Both the position numbers and the translations under genes were made by a program. DNA of 10,090 nucleotides, from the NCBI GenBank assembly GCA_004297575.1, contig SCSR01000103.1, forward strand, positions 1 through 10,090, given 5' to 3'. The notes under the pieces are model-generated. The model was not told where the DNA came from, did not search any database, and saw only the letters and a list, made by a program, of their open reading frames with translations. Position 1 is the stretch's first letter, and every line of letters begins with the position of its first letter. Below, one piece after another: positions 1 to 5,939 of the stretch. The stretch is from an archaeon (GTDB lineage: Archaea; Aenigmatarchaeota; Aenigmatarchaeia; CG10238-14; SCSR01).

Positions 1-304
1 CAGGCTTGGCTTTCTCGCTCTTCATCTCTGCTGCGGACGGAAGCTTGAGCTTGAATTTCGTGACAAGAGTAGCCTTTTTCATAGCCTCGATTATCTCTTC
101 GTCGCTGGCATCTTCCTTGACATCAATCTTGTATTCAGTCGGCTTGAGATGCTCGACATTTGCCTTGCGCCTTTTCACCCCTGTGAGAAGCTTTGGCCCG
201 CTGATGATGACAAAATTAACATCCACTTTCTTCACAACAGTGGCTATCTTCCCTATTTCCTTCCCTGCAGACTTTATCACTACTTGCCCAACGTCAAATG
301 CCAT
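1..304 (-). CDS. rpl14e: Ribosomal protein eL14 (L14e), 3' end outside the window
   Basis: This is a component of the archaeal large ribosomal subunit, shared with eukaryotes and absent from bacteria. About 101 codons are visible from an ATG at 302-304; no stop is reached before the window edge. The N-terminal part (residues 4-50) reads as the KOW-like beta-barrel domain typical of L14e, with the family hallmark 'GPKLLTGVKRRKANVEHL' at residues 36-53. A Lys-rich, acidic-patched helical tail follows from about residue 62 (DASDEEIIEAMKKA). The start fits a leaderless transcript, because a TTTAAA box lies about 26 bp upstream at 327-332. Its neighbours are consistent with the end of the archaeal secY-DUF106-cmk-L14e cluster. 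Identity is a family-level reading of the sequence and I am confident in it. Confidence 0.93.
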   Translation of the reverse strand, partial: MAFDVGQVVIKSAGKEIGKIATVVKKVDVNFVIISGPKLLTGVKRRKANVEHLKPTEYKIDVKEDASDEEIIEAMKKATLVTKFKLKLPSAAEMKSEKAKP

Positions 305-326
305 TCAATATTGTTAGAATCAAGCG

Positions 327-332
327 TTTAAA
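327..332 (-). promoter_or_regulatory. TATA box for eL14
   Basis: TTTAAA on the minus strand, preceded by a purine-rich GAAAG stretch that could act as a BRE. Its centre is about 26 bp from the eL14 ATG, which predicts transcription starting at or next to the start codon. It lies in the 40-bp gap after the upstream unknown gene, so eL14 probably has its own promoter. Confidence 0.6.
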
Positions 333-344
333 TGCTTTCTAACT

Positions 345-719
345 TCAAAGAAGTTTTCCGTGTTCTCCAACATTAAAACTCTTTACTTCTTCTGTTGTCA
401 TTTTTTGGACTATATACCAAGGATTTCCAAGTTTGCCGTTCTTTACATTATATGCTACATCATATTCTCCGCGTGAGTACTTTCCCCAAGGAGTACGCAC
501 TAATTTAAGGTGGACTTCTGGTTTCTCGCCATACACGGTCCAGTCTAAGTACAATTCAGAATCCACCACCCTATCAACGCTACGAAAACATACCGGGCCC
601 CTCATTGTACGAGGGGCATTGAGAGTTGGACCGTAAACCCATTTGCCAGATCTTTCTATCTTTTCGATTAAGGGTTTTATATACGCAGGAATTTTGGCTG
701 TTTCTAAGCTGGATGTCAT
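345..719 (-). CDS. Hypothetical protein, 124 aa
   Basis: I do not recognise this protein. It is soluble-looking, with no signal peptide or membrane segment. An N-terminal helical stretch (about residues 1-25) is followed by a beta-rich, aromatic and basic region (about 27-105) with many Tyr, Trp, Arg and Lys residues (for example KWVYGP near 26-31, YLDWTVYGEK near 57-66, WGKYSRGEYD near 78-87). The ATG at 719 sits 26 bp downstream of a strong TTTAAATAT box, which supports the start and shows it is transcribed on its own. It occupies the slot between DUF106 and L14e where many archaea carry L34e and cmk. It has no resemblance to cytidylate kinase: there is no P-loop. That the gene is real is supported by the promoter and by an intact frame; its function is unknown. 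Confidence 0.65.
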   Translation of the reverse strand: MTSSLETAKIPAYIKPLIEKIERSGKWVYGPTLNAPRTMRGPVCFRSVDRVVDSELYLDWTVYGEKPEVHLKLVRTPWGKYSRGEYDVAYNVKNGKLGNPWYIVQKMTTEEVKSFNVGEHGKLL

Positions 720-740
720 AAGATTATCATTGTTGGTAGG

Positions 741-749
741 ATATTTAAA
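741..749 (-). promoter_or_regulatory. TATA box for the 345-719 gene
   Basis: TTTAAATAT on the minus strand, centred about 26 bp upstream of the ATG at 719. It predicts a leaderless mRNA. It lies only 6 bp outside the stop codon of the DUF106 gene. Confidence 0.65.
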
Positions 750-755
750 ACCAAT

Positions 756-1232
756 CTACATCTTGTTGCCGAGGACATTGTTGACAACCCAGCCGAGCGC
801 CAACGATATCAGGATATACCAGTATATGCCGCTCAGCGATGACCCGACGAACAGCATGTTGAATGGCAGCATGATTACAGATTCAGAATACGTCGCACTG
901 ATCCATGGCAAAAGTATAACGGCAAGTATTAGCGGTATGAACATTCCCCTCATCGAATGCTTCATGAACTTGTTGTTAATCTCCATCATTTCCTTCAGAT
1001 GCTTGTCAATGTTCGCCTTGTCCTTTGCAGCCTGGGCCTTTTCCAAGTTCTCCCTGACTTCCTGCATCTTGGCCTTTATCTCATCCACGACCTTTTTATT
1101 CACTACCAGCCTGTTCAATCCGAAAACAAGGAGCGTCAATATGACTGAAAAGACAGCTATTGCCAGCACTGGAGGCAGTACGGTTATCGGTCCAAATACC
1201 AGTCCGACCATGCCTGTTATCTGTTCGAACAT
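756..1232 (-). CDS. DUF106 / EMC3-TMCO1 family membrane protein (Oxa1-superfamily insertase)
   Basis: Likely an archaeal member of the Oxa1/YidC/EMC3 superfamily, which helps insert membrane proteins at the cytoplasmic membrane. Seen in the 158 aa: a first TM helix at about 20-40; a highly charged cytosolic coiled-coil at about 46-92 (KAKMQEVRENLEKAQAAKDK region), the expected ribosome-facing hairpin; a second TM at about 96-113, directly after KHSMRG; and a third TM at about 133-153. This three-TM plus cytosolic coiled-coil layout and length match the archaeal DUF106 family (MJ0480 type). Established context: this family is commonly encoded next to secY, adk and cmk, so proximity to secY and L14e supports the call. 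The start ATG has a CTTTAA element about 29 bp upstream, inside the gap to the preceding gene. The insertase role is inferred from the family. Confidence 0.85.
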   Translation of the reverse strand: MFEQITGMVGLVFGPITVLPPVLAIAVFSVILTLLVFGLNRLVVNKKVVDEIKAKMQEVRENLEKAQAAKDKANIDKHLKEMMEINNKFMKHSMRGMFIPLILAVILLPWISATYSESVIMLPFNMLFVGSSLSGIYWYILISLALGWVVNNVLGNKM

Positions 1233-1258
1233 GAAATTACTTTGGTACAGGAATGTTC

Positions 1259-1264
1259 TTAAAG
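1259..1264 (-). promoter_or_regulatory. TATA-like element for the DUF106 gene
   Basis: CTTTAA on the minus strand, centred about 29 bp upstream of the ATG at 1232. It is weaker than the TTTAAATAT boxes elsewhere in the window, and the predicted leader is at most a few bases. Confidence 0.4.
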
Positions 1265-1274
1265 GTTGATAATT

Positions 1275-1634
1275 CTATCGATTTACTTCATTCACTATTA
1301 TGCACGCCATGTTAACAGCAGGTTGTGCCATTCTTGAAACAGATATCGAAGGACGGTTATAACCATAAGTTTCATACTGATCTGCCATATAGTGAATGAT
1401 TCCTAAAGATGCATTGAGTATGCTTCCCCACTTAGTCCTATTCTCAGCTTTTTTGGCTAGATATGGTGTTGCAAATAAAATCGCATTTTCAGCTGCCGCT
1501 ACCACACATTCATATGCAGCTTGATAAGCACCATTAGATGGCAGTTGCATGTACGCTCCTGTCCAAAATAAAGATTCAGCCAAATTACCTAACGCCATTA
1601 GTGCATTAAATTTCCCAGCTATGTTTATAACCAT
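1275..1634 (-). CDS. Hypothetical Ala-rich helical protein, 119 aa
   Basis: I do not recognise this protein. It looks mostly alpha-helical, with long Ala-rich stretches (about residues 36-60 and 102-117) and only short hydrophobic runs, so it is probably soluble or peripherally membrane-bound rather than integral. Cysteines are at 43 and 111. The ATG at 1634 lies about 28 bp after an AAGTAT-type TATA element, consistent with its own leaderless promoter. Base composition differs from the conserved neighbours: in one 60-base line I counted (1321-1380), 23 bases are G or C, against 35 of 60 in a secY line (3541-3600). Together with its place inside a conserved ribosomal/Sec neighbourhood, this suggests a fast-evolving or acquired gene. 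No function can be assigned. Confidence 0.6.
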   Translation of the reverse strand: MVINIAGKFNALMALGNLAESLFWTGAYMQLPSNGAYQAAYECVVAAAENAILFATPYLAKKAENRTKWGSILNASLGIIHYMADQYETYGYNRPSISVSRMAQPAVNMACIIVNEVNR

Positions 1635-1657
1635 CTAATCCTTTATCTGTTTAGCAA

Positions 1658-1667
1658 AATACTTAAG
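1658..1667 (-). promoter_or_regulatory. TATA box for the 1275-1634 gene
   Basis: CTTAAGTATT on the minus strand, centred about 28 bp upstream of the ATG at 1634. It lies in the 70-bp gap after the endonuclease IV-like gene, marking a new transcription unit. Confidence 0.5.
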
Positions 1668-1704
1668 CCCCGTACATCACTTGTGCATGAATACATAACA
1701 GACA

Positions 1705-2511
1705 CTAATCAAAGCTGTGCCCCAAACCTTCGAATACGCCTTTCATCACTAGGCTATCATGCTCCAGCAACGGCGTCTCACAGATTATCGTGATGTCCTG
1801 TTTCCTCTTCAGTATCTCTTCTGCAAGCGGCTTGAACGGCGGGGCGTCATATATGATAGGCACGTGCTGGTCGATGTACTGCCCTTTGGCATTCTTCGCA
1901 ACGCAAGTGAAATGCGAGTTGACATGCTTCATGTGTTTCAGCTTCTCAAGAGCATCGCCGTAATTTATTTTCCCGTCATCCCTGACGAACAAATGCCCCC
2001 AGTCGATATACGGGATAATCTTTACCTCCTTCTGCAGTTTCAACACTTCACACAAGCTTCCAAAATGTGTTTTCTTTCCCATTACCTCCACGCCAATCTT
2101 CACGTTCACCGACAATTTTTCAAGAACGTCCTGCAATCCCTGTTTTACTTTCTTAAACGCCGCATCTGCTGACAGCTCGGAATACGATGCTATGTGGATT
2201 GCTATCGCGTCTGCTTCCATCGCTTCTGCTACAAGTGCAGTGCGGATGATGCGGTTCTTGCTCGCTTCAATCACAGATTTCTCTTTCGAACAGAGGTTGA
2301 TATAATACGGTGCATGGGCGGACAATCTCACACCACAATCTTTCGCAATCTTCCCAACTTCTTTCGCTTGGGTCTCATTCAGGTACACCTGCTGGACGAA
2401 TTCTATCTCCATCGCATTCAGCCCGAGGCTTGCTACGGTTTTCACTCCATCGATTGTCGATTCGCCTTTCGATACTATGGGAATCCCTGCTGGACCTAGG
2501 AAGATTTTCAT
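1705..2511 (-). CDS. Endonuclease IV-like (AP endonuclease family 2) TIM-barrel protein
   Basis: Probable metal-dependent AP endonuclease (Nfo/endonuclease IV family), which cuts the backbone 5' of abasic sites in base-excision repair. The 268 aa form an alternating beta/alpha pattern of the AP_endonuc_2 TIM barrel. Candidates for all nine ligands of the trinuclear zinc site are visible in the expected order: H66 (SAHAPY), H106 (AIAIHI), E142 (GVEVMG), D170 and H173 (YIDWGH), H200 (VNSHF), D214 and H216 (YIDQH), and E245 (ICETP). Length is slightly below the 280-285 aa of the bacterial enzyme. Sugar isomerases share this fold, but the full ligand set with paired D-x-x-H and D-x-H motifs favours the nuclease. 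The ATG is 9 bp after the stop of the preceding small gene, so the two are probably co-transcribed. No clear Shine-Dalgarno is seen. Confidence 0.8.
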   Translation of the reverse strand: MKIFLGPAGIPIVSKGESTIDGVKTVASLGLNAMEIEFVQQVYLNETQAKEVGKIAKDCGVRLSAHAPYYINLCSKEKSVIEASKNRIIRTALVAEAMEADAIAIHIASYSELSADAAFKKVKQGLQDVLEKLSVNVKIGVEVMGKKTHFGSLCEVLKLQKEVKIIPYIDWGHLFVRDDGKINYGDALEKLKHMKHVNSHFTCVAKNAKGQYIDQHVPIIYDAPPFKPLAEEILKRKQDITIICETPLLEHDSLVMKGVFEGLGHSFD

Positions 2512-2520
2512 ATTTACTTT

Positions 2521-2865
2521 TTACTTCCCTGACTTGATATCGATTCTTCTCTGATCCATTTCATGATAGTTCGTGGATGCTTCGACTTGTTCTTCCCATT
2601 TTTTCTTACGCTCATTCCTCAATGTCTCCAAGAATTTAATCTTCTCTGGGGAATCGTTTCTTAATTTCTGGAAAGACATGTAATCTTCCTTCTCCTTTTC
2701 ACCTACCAACACATAGAGTATGTGCGGATTAGGTTGCCCATTTTTGTAGAAGCTGAGTATGTTTTTGTCACCAAGCACACTGCCAGATATGATTATCTCT
2801 TCTTTTCCAAACAAACCCCTCTTCTTTTCATAGACCAAAGAGAATGTCTCTTGCCTATCACTCAT
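2521..2865 (-). CDS. Hypothetical charged protein, 114 aa (start revised to the third ATG)
   Basis: Unrecognised soluble protein. The N-terminal half (about residues 1-55) is beta-like, with VYEKKRGLFGKEEIIISGSV followed by NILSFYKNG and HILYVLVGE. The C-terminal half is a highly charged helix rich in Lys, Glu and Arg (KFLETLRNERKKKWEEQ). The frame is open from an ATG at 2889, but a TATA-like CGTTTAAGTG spans 2888-2897. A start at 2889 would lie inside that promoter, while the ATG at 2865 is 26 bp downstream and gives the natural N-terminus MSDRQETFSL; an ATG at 2871 is also possible. The stop is 9 bp from the endonuclease IV-like gene, so this protein may act with it, which is inference from spacing only. 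It occupies the position after secY where adk is commonly found, but has no P-loop. Confidence 0.65.
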   Translation of the reverse strand: MSDRQETFSLVYEKKRGLFGKEEIIISGSVLGDKNILSFYKNGQPNPHILYVLVGEKEKEDYMSFQKLRNDSPEKIKFLETLRNERKKKWEEQVEASTNYHEMDQRRIDIKSGK

Positions 2866-2887
2866 AGACATTAGGTGTTTACAGAAC

Positions 2888-2896
2888 ACTTAAACG
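2888..2896 (-). promoter_or_regulatory. TATA box for the 2521-2865 gene pair
   Basis: GTTTAAGTG on the minus strand, centred near 2891, 26 bp upstream of the ATG at 2865. It lies between secY and this gene and argues that the pair is transcribed separately from secY. It also decides the start codon. Confidence 0.55.
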
Positions 2897-2922
2897 CGTC
2901 GGACATGCTAAAAGCTACGTGA

Positions 2923-4362
2923 CTACTTGCCCATTACCTTTCTCAGCAGCGGATGCGCGCCTTCCAAGTTCTCATTGCCCAGCTGCTCGTACAGCTGGTA
3001 GATGATCATAACGCTCAGCAATATCCCGGTTCCGGTCCCGATTGCGCCAGTGACATCGGCTACAGCCGCAAGTATGCCTACCGCCAGCCCGCCAAGTATC
3101 GTCAACGACGGGATGTACCTGTTCAGCACCGACTCGATTATCCTCGGGTCGCGCCTGTATCCAGGTATCTGCATGCCCACGCTCTCCAGCTGCTCGGCAA
3201 CAGACTTGGCATCCATGCCTGCAGTATTCACCCAGAACATGGCGAATACCATCGACAGCACTGCGAAAAGAATGATATGTATGAGCACCCTCACAACCTC
3301 CGCAGTCACAAACCCGTTGGTCACAAGAGTGATAAGGAAATTGGACGGCGTGGAAAGATAGAATGCCAACCCATCTCTTGCATTTCCCTGTGCGTCATAG
3401 CATCCTAATGGTCCGCACTTGAGGCCGTCAGGGGTAGCCTGCAGCCCGAACTGTCCGATGAGCTGGAAGTTTGCCAACAGCGCAGCAGCAAGGATTACAG
3501 GAAGGTTGCTTGTGTAGAAGAACTTGAGCGACCATGTCCTGCCGAAACCGCGCAATGCGGAATATGCAAGCGGCACGTTGACGGCGATGCTTTGCGCATA
3601 GACTACAACAAGGAATATCAGTACGGTCGATATCAACGGTATCGCGCTGATCAACGCGTTCGTCGGGTTGCCTGACAAGAAGCTGATGAGAAAGTTCCAT
3701 AACAGTCCTGTCGGCGGGTTGGCTGAGTTGGGCACGCATGCTGCGAATTGCAATGCTGCACATGACTGTGCCAGTGGTGACAATGCCCTGACAAGTATCT
3801 GCGAGCTTACACCTGCCACTATGAACAGGCTGATGCCAGAGCCGAATCCCCATTTCGTGACGAGGTCGTCCAAAAGTATAACAATGATTCCACCCAACGC
3901 AAGCTGGCCGATTACGAAAGCCGTGATCGCCGGTCCGCTTGCTGCCACAGGCCCCAGCGCGCCTGCAAGGACATATGCAACGGCTTCCACCAACGCGAAC
4001 GTGATTGACAATACCCTGTTCCATGCCTGGAATTTCTTCCTGCCTGCAGGCGTCTTTGTATCCCAGTTGAGTATCTTCGACCCTACCAGCAGCTGGAGTA
4101 TGATTCCCGCAGTCACCAGAGGCCCGATACCCAGCGTCATGATGCTTCCGAACTTGGAACCGAGCACGATTTCCAGGAACCTGAACTGTTCGAACGTCTG
4201 CGGAGCAATGCCGTATACAGTGATGGAAGACAATGCAAGATATGCGATGAGTGCAAGGCCTGTCCATTTGAGCTTCTCGTTTATGCTGTGCTTATACAGC
4301 GGCTTCTCAACACTTGGGATATACTTGGATATCCTGAAAATCATGTCCTGTTTTTCTTCCAT
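2923..4362 (-). CDS. secY: Preprotein translocase subunit SecY (start revised to ATG at 4362)
   Basis: The channel-forming subunit of the SecYE-beta translocon, moving proteins across or into the cytoplasmic membrane. The protein is 479 aa from ATG 4362, normal for archaeal SecY, with ten hydrophobic segments. Hallmarks: the plug and TM2 region with 'FGSIMTLGIGPLVTAGIILQLL' at about residues 71-92; TM4/TM5 with LLDDLVTKWGFGSGISLF (about 163-180); TM7 around NLPVILAAALL; and the cytosolic loop and TM10 with MQIPGYRRDPRIIESVLNRYIP. The frame extends to a TTG at 4386, but that codon overlaps the TATA box at 4385-4393; the ATG at 4362 is about 28 bp downstream of it and leaves a typical basic N-terminus. 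Odd: two external loops each carry a cysteine pair, C201/C209 (TM5-6) and C316/C321 (TM7-8). It heads the conserved Sec/ribosomal gene neighbourhood. Confidence 0.96.
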   Translation of the reverse strand: MEEKQDMIFRISKYIPSVEKPLYKHSINEKLKWTGLALIAYLALSSITVYGIAPQTFEQFRFLEIVLGSKFGSIMTLGIGPLVTAGIILQLLVGSKILNWDTKTPAGRKKFQAWNRVLSITFALVEAVAYVLAGALGPVAASGPAITAFVIGQLALGGIIVILLDDLVTKWGFGSGISLFIVAGVSSQILVRALSPLAQSCAALQFAACVPNSANPPTGLLWNFLISFLSGNPTNALISAIPLISTVLIFLVVVYAQSIAVNVPLAYSALRGFGRTWSLKFFYTSNLPVILAAALLANFQLIGQFGLQATPDGLKCGPLGCYDAQGNARDGLAFYLSTPSNFLITLVTNGFVTAEVVRVLIHIILFAVLSMVFAMFWVNTAGMDAKSVAEQLESVGMQIPGYRRDPRIIESVLNRYIPSLTILGGLAVGILAAVADVTGAIGTGTGILLSVMIIYQLYEQLGNENLEGAHPLLRKVMGK

Positions 4363-4384
4363 AACTGCTTTTAATTCGAATTTC

Positions 4385-4393
4385 AAATATTTA
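4385..4393 (-). promoter_or_regulatory. TATA box for secY
   Basis: TAAATATTT on the minus strand, centred about 28 bp upstream of ATG 4362. It predicts a leaderless or nearly leaderless secY mRNA and excludes the TTG at 4386 as the start. Although secY commonly follows L15 and other ribosomal genes in archaea, here it begins its own unit beside a divergent gene. Confidence 0.6.
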
Positions 4394-4498
4394 ATAATAG
4401 AATAAACGGGCCAAACATGCGTAACTGAAACATTTTAGTTAATCAATTCAAATCTGTTATAGGCGATTTCGATAGCTAGGCAAGACAACACCAAATTT

Positions 4499-5275
4499 TT
4501 GGTTGCAATATTGGTTTTATCCGTGATTGCAGGAACCACTACCTATTTTTCATATCAGCTTTACTTCCAGACAGTCCAGCAGGGACAGTCCATTGACGCA
4601 TTGCGTGCCGACATCGGCTCCAAGACACAGACCATCAATAACCTTACATCAACAATGTCAGACGTCAAGGCAGAGCTGGATGCAAAACAGTCCACCATTG
4701 ACCAGCTCGGGAAAAGGCTGGGCATGGCGCAGAGCCAGATTGCCAGTCTTCAGCCTGTTGTCAAGAGATACTATGCGCTCGCGGTGAGGCATGATGGGAC
4801 AGGTGTTGTCACTCCTATAGAGGTCAAGATGACTGACGGCACCGGATTGGTTTCGGTGAACATCAAGAATGTGGAACTGATGGGAGCCACACAGGACTCG
4901 ATAAGGCAGGCTGTGTTCATTGCCGGCGCCCTGGCAATGACAGATGTGACGGAAAAGGACTTTGATGTCAGCTTTTTGTACGAAGATTCAGGCATTGTCA
5001 CCATAGACGGCCCATCAGCAGGCGCAGCCATCACCACGTTGATCACGGCGGCGCTGGAGAACAAGACGCTCGACAGCAGCGTCCTTGTCACTGGCACAAT
5101 AGAGCAGGGCGGCTTGATCGGTCCCGTGGGAGGGGTGAAGAGCAAGGCGCAGGCTGCGAAGGATTTTGGCGCAACAACCTTCCTAGTCCCAGTGAACGAG
5201 TCAGTAAGCGTTCCCGGGTTGAGCGTAAGAGAAGTGAGTTCGATAGAACAGGTCACTGCTGTAGCCCTGAGGTAA
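4499..5275 (+). CDS. Membrane-anchored Lon-like (S16 family) serine protease without ATPase domain
   Basis: Probable Ser/Lys-dyad peptidase. From the TTG at 4499 the product is 258 aa: one TM helix (about 1-23), a coiled-coil rich in Gln, Ser and Leu (about 26-88), then a Lon-type proteolytic domain (about 90-258). The nucleophile is S173 in DGPSAGAA and the general base K214 in GPVGGVKSKA. Their 41-residue spacing is close to the 43 of E. coli Lon (S679/K722). There is no AAA+ module, so it is not a canonical Lon; stand-alone archaeal S16 proteins of this kind are known. The topology puts coiled-coil and protease on one side of the membrane. The start is unsure: no ATG is available in frame, and the frame is open back to 4463, adding ISIARQDNTKF, whose R and K would give the TM a normal basic flank. 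An ATT at 4466 or ATA at 4472 is therefore possible. The gene is divergent from secY. Confidence 0.85.
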   Translation: MVAILVLSVIAGTTTYFSYQLYFQTVQQGQSIDALRADIGSKTQTINNLTSTMSDVKAELDAKQSTIDQLGKRLGMAQSQIASLQPVVKRYYALAVRHDGTGVVTPIEVKMTDGTGLVSVNIKNVELMGATQDSIRQAVFIAGALAMTDVTEKDFDVSFLYEDSGIVTIDGPSAGAAITTLITAALENKTLDSSVLVTGTIEQGGLIGPVGGVKSKAQAAKDFGATTFLVPVNESVSVPGLSVREVSSIEQVTAVALR

Positions 5276-5279
5276 AATT

Positions 5280-5302
5280 AAAAAAGAAAAAAACTCTTTT
5301 TT
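5280..5302. terminator. Bidirectional T-tract terminator between convergent genes
   Basis: On the minus strand two T-runs (seven then six, split by one C) cover 5280-5293, serving the small membrane protein gene whose stop is at 5308. On the plus strand CTCTTTTTT at 5294-5302 serves the Lon-like protease gene. Archaeal RNA polymerase terminates on T-rich tracts without a strong hairpin, so the arrangement fits two-way termination in a 32-bp gap. Confidence 0.65.
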
Positions 5303-5307
5303 GAAAT

Positions 5308-5457
5308 TTATATTTTCATGTTCTTTGTAGCGTAACCGACTGCGATAGCAACGACTCCTGCTACGATCGAACTCAGCGCTGCTGGTTGACCTAGGTAAGC
5401 AAGAAGTCCAGTTACTACGAAGGCGGCTCCTACTGCTATTACTGTTGATTGAGCCAT
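5308..5457 (-). CDS. Small two-TM membrane protein, 49 aa (start revised)
   Basis: Unrecognised miniature membrane protein. From the ATG at 5457 it is 49 aa, with two predicted TM helices (about 5-22 and 27-43) joined by a short YLGQPAALS turn and ending in the basic tail ATKNMKI. That topology puts the tail, and so probably both ends, in the cytoplasm. The frame is open to an ATG at 5511, but the extra 18 residues would be encoded across a strong TATA box at 5481-5487. The ATG at 5457 lies 27 bp downstream of that box, matching the leaderless spacing of its neighbours. Its own promoter and terminator T-tracts make it a compact one-gene unit, which supports it being a real gene. Function cannot be inferred. 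Confidence 0.65.
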   Translation of the reverse strand: MAQSTVIAVGAAFVVTGLLAYLGQPAALSSIVAGVVAIAVGYATKNMKI

Positions 5458-5480
5458 GTATAGAAATTCCAATTCCCGAC

Positions 5481-5488
5481 ATATAAAC
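5481..5488 (-). promoter_or_regulatory. TATA box for the 49-aa membrane protein
   Basis: GTTTATAT on the minus strand, a near-consensus archaeal TATA box, centred about 27 bp upstream of ATG 5457. It is located inside the longer alternative reading frame and so fixes the shorter start. Confidence 0.65.
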
Positions 5489-5529
5489 ACGCTGCTTTTA
5501 GTCCATTTCACTATTGATTAATGGCAAAA

Positions 5530-5883
5530 TCAAGGCTGTGTGTCCCCGGCTGTATACGCAATTATGCCTGATATGTCAGCTGCAAAATCAAGCGGGTCAG
5601 CACTATCGCCGCGATAGCTGTCCCAAACTTCCTTCAGTACCCCTGCAGCCACCACGCCTCCGATCACCAATCCCTTTACAAGCCACTTCCTTTGGGTATA
5701 CCTTCTCAGGAAATTGTCACCTACTGTAGCCAACGCGTAAGATGTCGACAGATGGTATCCCTTGTCTCCCAAAGGCTCTATCTTTGCGAAAAATTGTTTG
5801 TCATACAGTACGTTGTACAGTTCGGACACTCCTGCAGCCGTTAACAGTGCACCAGATACTATCTGTTTGAGTCTATCTTTCAC
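5530..5883 (-). CDS. Hypothetical membrane-associated protein downstream of tRNA-Leu (start uncertain)
   Basis: The frame is open from an ATG at 5964, but that ATG and about the first ten codons lie inside the tRNA-Leu gene, so the true start must be further in. There is no ATG after the tRNA. GTG at 5883 gives 117 aa, and an ATT at about 5925 is the other option. The protein has an Ala/Gly-rich hydrophobic segment near its start (about residues 6-20), a polar middle, and a second hydrophobic segment about 65-82 (LVKGLVIGGVVAAGVLKEVWD). It ends with an acidic DPLDFAADISG motif. The sequence KEVWDSYRGDSADPLDFAADISG resembles, by eye, the C-terminal region of small DUF2279/YfiM- or VanZ-like membrane proteins, which is a weak clue. 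It has no clear promoter and may be read through from the tRNA. Confidence 0.5.
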   Translation of the reverse strand: MKDRLKQIVSGALLTAAGVSELYNVLYDKQFFAKIEPLGDKGYHLSTSYALATVGDNFLRRYTQRKWLVKGLVIGGVVAAGVLKEVWDSYRGDSADPLDFAADISGIIAYTAGDTQP

Positions 5884-5939
5884 CAGCCTATATGTGTCAA
5901 GAACAATTTCTATTTCGTTCCTAATTGCAGAGTGGTTAG

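Noticed and set aside
643..1269. Plus-strand open frame of about 208 codons opposite the DUF106 gene
   Set aside because: It is antisense to the DUF106 membrane protein, whose TM and coiled-coil pattern is clear on the minus strand; its hydrophobicity reflects the complement of membrane-protein codons.
2534..2542. GATATC-containing palindrome as a possible TATA box or operator for the endonuclease IV-like gene
   Set aside because: It lies within the coding end of the preceding gene, is a poor TATA match, and the 9-bp spacing is better explained by co-transcription.
3428..4267. Long minus-strand open frame (about 279 codons) inside secY in another frame
   Set aside because: It is a shadow of secY: rich in Arg, Cys and His, with no recognisable domain and fully overlapped by the conserved translocase gene.
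4363..4386. TTG start that would lengthen SecY by eight residues
   Set aside because: The TTG overlaps a TATA box, and ATG 4362 is at the usual leaderless distance from it.
3668..4405. Plus-strand open frame of about 245 codons opposite secY
   Set aside because: Antisense shadow of secY with no family resemblance and no promoter at a suitable distance.
4771..5256. Minus-strand open frame opposite the Lon-like protease
   Set aside because: Antisense shadow; the plus strand encodes intact S16 catalytic motifs.
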